Assembly (NCBI GenBank): GCA_019639175.1 | Contig: JAHBSK010000011.1 | Location: 1-64,000 of the forward strand | Direction of reading: 5' to 3' | DNA: 64,000 nt | Origin: Acidobacteriota bacterium | Lineage (GTDB): Bacteria > Acidobacteriota > Blastocatellia > Pyrinomonadales > Pyrinomonadaceae | Shown here: one piece after another, positions 60,965 through 64,000 of the stretch | How positions within the stretch are numbered: position 1 is the stretch's first letter | Layout: each line of letters opens with the position of its first letter | Made by a program: the position numbers and the translations under genes | The notes under the pieces: generated by a model | Database searches by the model: none | Told to the model about the DNA's origin: nothing | What the model saw: only the letters and a program-made list of their open reading frames with translations

Positions 60965-61546
60965 ATGACGGCACTTCCGAAACAGACCATGGTCACTCCG
61001 GATGAGTATCTTTCAATGGAGCGTGCATCGGAAGTGAGGCATGAATATCATGACGGCGAAGTGTTTGAAATGGCCGGAGCAAGTGAAGCTCATGTGATCA
61101 TTTGCTGGAATATAAGCTCGATGCTTCATTCAATGTTCAAGGGACGGCCTTGCAAAGCTTACCTTTCGGATATGCGTCTGCACGTCACATCCACAGGATT
61201 ATATACCTACCCGGATATTTCTGTGGTTTGCGGAAAAGCGGAATTTCTTGAGGATACAAATCCCGATACTCTTATCAATCCAACCGTTATTTTTGAGGTG
61301 CTTTCGCCTTCAACTGCGAATTACGATCGCGGAGACAAATTTGAGCATTACCGGGAGATCGACTCGCTGAAAGAATACGTGCTTATATGGCAGGATAAAA
61401 AACGAGCAGCTCGTTTTACAAGACAGCCGGACAATACATGGCTGTTGGCCGACTTTATCGGCGAAGATGCGGTCATTGACCTTTTGTCTCTCTCATGCTC
61501 GGTCTCAATGAGTGACATTTATGACAAGGTCGAATTTACCACATAA
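60965..61546 (+). CDS. Uma2 family protein (putative endonuclease), second copy
   Basis: A 193-residue homologue of the protein at 58868, with the same blocks: VTPDEYLSMERASEVRHEYH, LHVTSTGLYTYPDISVVCG (Asp), IFEVLSPSTANYDRGDKFEH (Glu) and SLKEYVLIWQDKKRAARFTR. The pair brackets the AraC regulator and the DUF6265 gene. It has a short upstream gap of 56 bases. Function is unknown; nuclease activity is inferred from the fold. Confidence 0.85.
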   Translation: MTALPKQTMVTPDEYLSMERASEVRHEYHDGEVFEMAGASEAHVIICWNISSMLHSMFKGRPCKAYLSDMRLHVTSTGLYTYPDISVVCGKAEFLEDTNPDTLINPTVIFEVLSPSTANYDRGDKFEHYREIDSLKEYVLIWQDKKRAARFTRQPDNTWLLADFIGEDAVIDLLSLSCSVSMSDIYDKVEFTT

Positions 61547-61548
61547 CA

Positions 61549-62814
61549 TCACTCATATCTGAGGCTTTCTATCGGATCAAGTTTTGCGGCCTTTCGTGCG
61601 GGCAGAACGCCAAAAACCAGCCCGATGCCCACAGAAACGCCAAGCGACAGCAGTATCATCCACAGTTCGACCTTTGCAGGCAGGCTCGGTAAAAGAAGCA
61701 GCAGAAGATTACTGATGCCGAGCGAGAGGATGACGCCGACGACGCCTCCGAGCAGCGTCAGTGCCATTGCTTCGGCAAGGAATTGGAACACGATCGCCCC
61801 GCGCGTGGCGCCTATTGCCTTGCGGATGCCGATCTCCTTTGTGCGTTCCGTTACCGAAACGAGCATAATGTTCATTACACCAATGCCGCCGACCAGCAGC
61901 CCGAGGCACGAGATGGCTATTGCCGCCAGGCCGACACCTGCCATCATTCCGTCAAACTGACCCATGAAATCATCGGCGGTCTTTACGTCAAAATCGTTCG
62001 GCGCACCGTGGGCAACGCCGCGACGCAGGCGGAGAATGCCTTCGATCTCCTGCACGGCGGCGTTCAGTTCTCCCGACTTTGCCTGTGCGATGTGAAGAAC
62101 GGCGTCACGCGTCGGGGCCATCTTACGCGCCGTGCGATACGGCATGAAGATCTTTCTGTCCTCTTCATTCTCGCCAAAAAATCCTGCTTCGCGTTTTTCC
62201 AGAACGCCAACGATGGTCCATGTCGATCCGTTCATCCTGATCTCTTTTCCCATCGCTTCTTCGGCGTCACCGTCAAAAAGAGCTTCGACGGCATTTACAC
62301 CGACGATCAGAACGTTTCGCCGTTCCTGATTGTCCAGTTCGGTCAGCCATCGCCCTTCCTTCAGCCTTATGTTCGCGATCTCGTCATAATTCGGCGTCAC
62401 GCCGTCGGTCAAAGCCCAACGATAATTCTTATCTTTATAGATCATGTTATCGTCAAAGCCTGTTCCCCATGAACCGATGTTTATAGCGACTGTGGCAATG
62501 TCATTGACGGTCGATGAATACGCAAGTATCGCCTCGGCATCCTCCAGCGTAAGAGCTTTGCGGTTGCGTTCGTCGCGGTTACTTGGCCCAAAGCCCGTGG
62601 AAAGATGAAAAAGATAGATGTTGTTCGTTCCGTATTCCTCGAACATCTTGACGATGTTCTGCCGCATTCCCGTAAGAATGGACGCAACGACGATAGCCGT
62701 GATAATTCCGACCACTATACCTAAAATGGTCAGGAACGAACGGAATTTGTTCGAGATAACGCTGTCATACGCCATCTTCAAAACTTCTATCGGTAATGAA
62801 GCGGAAACTCTCAT
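61549..62814 (-). CDS. MacB-type ABC transporter permease
   Basis: A 421-residue inner-membrane permease of the MacB/FtsX type VII ABC superfamily. TM1 at about 20-45 (SFLTILGIVVGIITAIVVAS), a large periplasmic MacB_PCD domain (residues about 50-270), then three TM segments at the C-terminus within the FtsX domain (LVGGIGVMNIMLVSVTERTK, EIGIRKAIGATRGAIVFQFL). No ATPase subunit is in this window. It follows the next permease by six bases, so the two permeases are a unit, likely exporting lipids, lipoproteins or drugs. Confidence 0.9.
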   Translation of the reverse strand: MRVSASLPIEVLKMAYDSVISNKFRSFLTILGIVVGIITAIVVASILTGMRQNIVKMFEEYGTNNIYLFHLSTGFGPSNRDERNRKALTLEDAEAILAYSSTVNDIATVAINIGSWGTGFDDNMIYKDKNYRWALTDGVTPNYDEIANIRLKEGRWLTELDNQERRNVLIVGVNAVEALFDGDAEEAMGKEIRMNGSTWTIVGVLEKREAGFFGENEEDRKIFMPYRTARKMAPTRDAVLHIAQAKSGELNAAVQEIEGILRLRRGVAHGAPNDFDVKTADDFMGQFDGMMAGVGLAAIAISCLGLLVGGIGVMNIMLVSVTERTKEIGIRKAIGATRGAIVFQFLAEAMALTLLGGVVGVILSLGISNLLLLLLPSLPAKVELWMILLSLGVSVGIGLVFGVLPARKAAKLDPIESLRYE

Positions 62815-62820
62815 ATTGCC

Positions 62821-64000
62821 TCAGTTTTTGGTCAAAGCCACTATCGGATCAAGACTTGCCGCCTTCCATGCCGGGTAAAGCCCTGCCAGAACTCCGATAA
62901 TGCTTGATACTCCTACGGCCAAAATTACGTAAGCTATTGTTATGGTCATGGTCATTCCTAACAAGGCCCCAACCGCTTGAGTTGCTCCTAAAGCAACGAT
63001 AAGACCCAAAATTCCGCCGACAACGCACATGAGAGAAGATTCGATCAGGAACTGGAGCAAGATCTGGTTTCGTGTTGCCCCCAATGCTTTTCGCAAACCG
63101 ACTTCGAACGTGCGTTCCGTTACCGAAACGAGCATGATATTCATCACGACAATGCCGCCGACGACGAGGATGATCATTGTGATCGGGATGACGACACCGG
63201 CGATCATACTCGTGATGCTGTCCATCGTTTTGTTAAATTCATCGACATTTACTACAGAAAACGTGCTTTCTTCGCTGCCGAGCAGTTTTCGATAGTTGCG
63301 GAGCATCAACTCGGCCTCTTCGATGGCAGGGAGAAAATTCTCTTTCTCGATGGTCTTGCCGTGAAGTTGAATGCCGTTCGTGCGGCTGAATATCTGGTTA
63401 TGCAGCGTGATCGGTATGTAAATATGGCGATCCTGCGATTGGCCGAAGAACGACCCGCGTTTCTTTTCGACACCGATGATCGTGACCGGAACGCCTCTTA
63501 TTTTCAGTTTCTTTCCTATCGGCGAGGTAAACTCGAACAGCCTTTCCTGAACGTCTGTGCCGATCACAGCGACGGGCGAACGGCGTGTGACCTCTTCCTT
63601 TGTAAAAAAGCGTCCTTCGGCAAGCGTTTTGTCCTCGATCTCGTACATATTGTCGGTGACGCCGATGATGCGGACCGACGGCATTTCGATGGTGCCTTCC
63701 TGAAGGTCAGCACCGGCATTCATTTGTGCGCCGACGTAGGTCGAGAGTCGCAGGTTGTCACGCAGATACTCATATTCTTCCCATGTGACGTCCTTGTTTC
63801 GCCGATTTCGCCTTTCAAATTCATCTTCGGAGAGCTGTTCCATGCTCGCCATGCGGGTCATCATGTAGTGATTTGAACCCAGCACTTTTGAGATCTGATC
63901 TATTACGTAGGTCTTGAGTCCGGAAATGGACGCGCCGACCACAACGACCGCCGCGACGCCGATGATGATGCCGACCAGAGTCAGCAACGCCCTGAGCTTG
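62821..64000 (-). CDS. MacB-type ABC transporter permease, partial (5' end outside the window)
   Basis: At least 393 residues of a second FtsX/MacB-type permease. TM1 (TLVGIIIGVAAVVVVGASIS) starts at the window edge, and the frame continues upstream past position 64000 with KLRALL, as expected in a longer MacB N-terminus. A periplasmic domain and the C-terminal FtsX unit follow (VVGGIVVMNIMLVSVTERTF, EVGLRKALGATRNQILLQFL). The start codon and probably an upstream ATPase gene lie outside the window. It is 40-50% similar by eye to the downstream permease in its C-terminal part. Confidence 0.88.
   Translation of the reverse strand, partial: KLRALLTLVGIIIGVAAVVVVGASISGLKTYVIDQISKVLGSNHYMMTRMASMEQLSEDEFERRNRRNKDVTWEEYEYLRDNLRLSTYVGAQMNAGADLQEGTIEMPSVRIIGVTDNMYEIEDKTLAEGRFFTKEEVTRRSPVAVIGTDVQERLFEFTSPIGKKLKIRGVPVTIIGVEKKRGSFFGQSQDRHIYIPITLHNQIFSRTNGIQLHGKTIEKENFLPAIEEAELMLRNYRKLLGSEESTFSVVNVDEFNKTMDSITSMIAGVVIPITMIILVVGGIVVMNIMLVSVTERTFEVGLRKALGATRNQILLQFLIESSLMCVVGGILGLIVALGATQAVGALLGMTMTITIAYVILAVGVSSIIGVLAGLYPAWKAASLDPIVALTKN

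Overview
The window looks like a chromosomal segment of a Gram-negative, diderm bacterium with roughly 50% GC, most plausibly an Acidobacteriota of the Blastocatellia/Pyrinomonadaceae type. That placement is an inference from gene content: lipid A and LPS genes (lptD, lpxB, lpxD), a CadC-like winged-helix/TPR regulator, large secreted beta-helix proteins with CSLREA and C-type-lectin-like domains, Spinster-type MFS and Uma2 proteins. I found no rRNA or tRNA gene, phage, insertion sequence or CRISPR array.

Layout. 1-3.2 kb: a minus-strand pyrimidine block (pyrR, two small unknown genes, pyrB, a brnT/brnA toxin-antitoxin pair, one unknown gene). 3.3-5.2 kb: a TPR protein and pyrD. 5.3-9.8 kb: a fatty-acid operon (yceD, rpmF, fabH, fabD, acpP, fabF) behind a perfect-hexamer sigma-70 promoter; plsX and fabG are absent. 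9.86-10.6 kb: a Fic/Doc pair followed by a decayed copy of the 3' end of fabF. 10.6-12.4 kb: etfB-etfA behind a 20-bp palindrome. 12.5-18.7 kb: a giant secreted beta-helix/lectin protein and three small unknowns. 18.8-30.5 kb: regulator, aminotransferase, sugar dehydrogenase, methylmalonyl-CoA-mutase-type large subunit, hicA/hicB, MFS transporter, lipoprotein and an NtrC-type regulator. 30.6-43 kb: lptD, a spermidine-synthase-like membrane protein, ilvE, a WD40/TolB-like secreted protein, lpxB, lpxD, a STAS protein and an EamA transporter. 42.4-47 kb: a pyruvate dehydrogenase operon (pdhA, pdhB, E2) interrupted by two small two-gene cassettes. 47-48.1 kb: a 1.1-kb non-coding region with a candidate small RNA. 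48.1-64 kb: a second beta-helix protein, ChaN plus heme oxygenase, YraN, a YyaL-like thioredoxin-domain protein, two Asn/Ala-rich lipoproteins, a GGDEF protein, a beta-CASP nuclease, two Uma2 proteins around an AraC regulator, and two MacB-type permeases (the second runs off the window).

Two patterns stand out. First, small toxin-antitoxin-like gene pairs sit inside or at the 3' ends of housekeeping operons (pyr, fab, pdh and an MFS gene). At fabF the cassette is followed by a recognisable remnant of the fabF 3' end plus a terminator-like hairpin, as if it had been inserted at the end of that gene. At pdh one cassette carries a frameshifted toxin. Second, stretches of DNA with a 7-nucleotide period, often with inverted arms, occur in at least four intergenic places and also inside two conserved enzymes (pyrB and the yyaL homologue), where each adds an in-frame insert of about 28 residues.

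All assignments are by eye from motifs and gene order; no database search was run.
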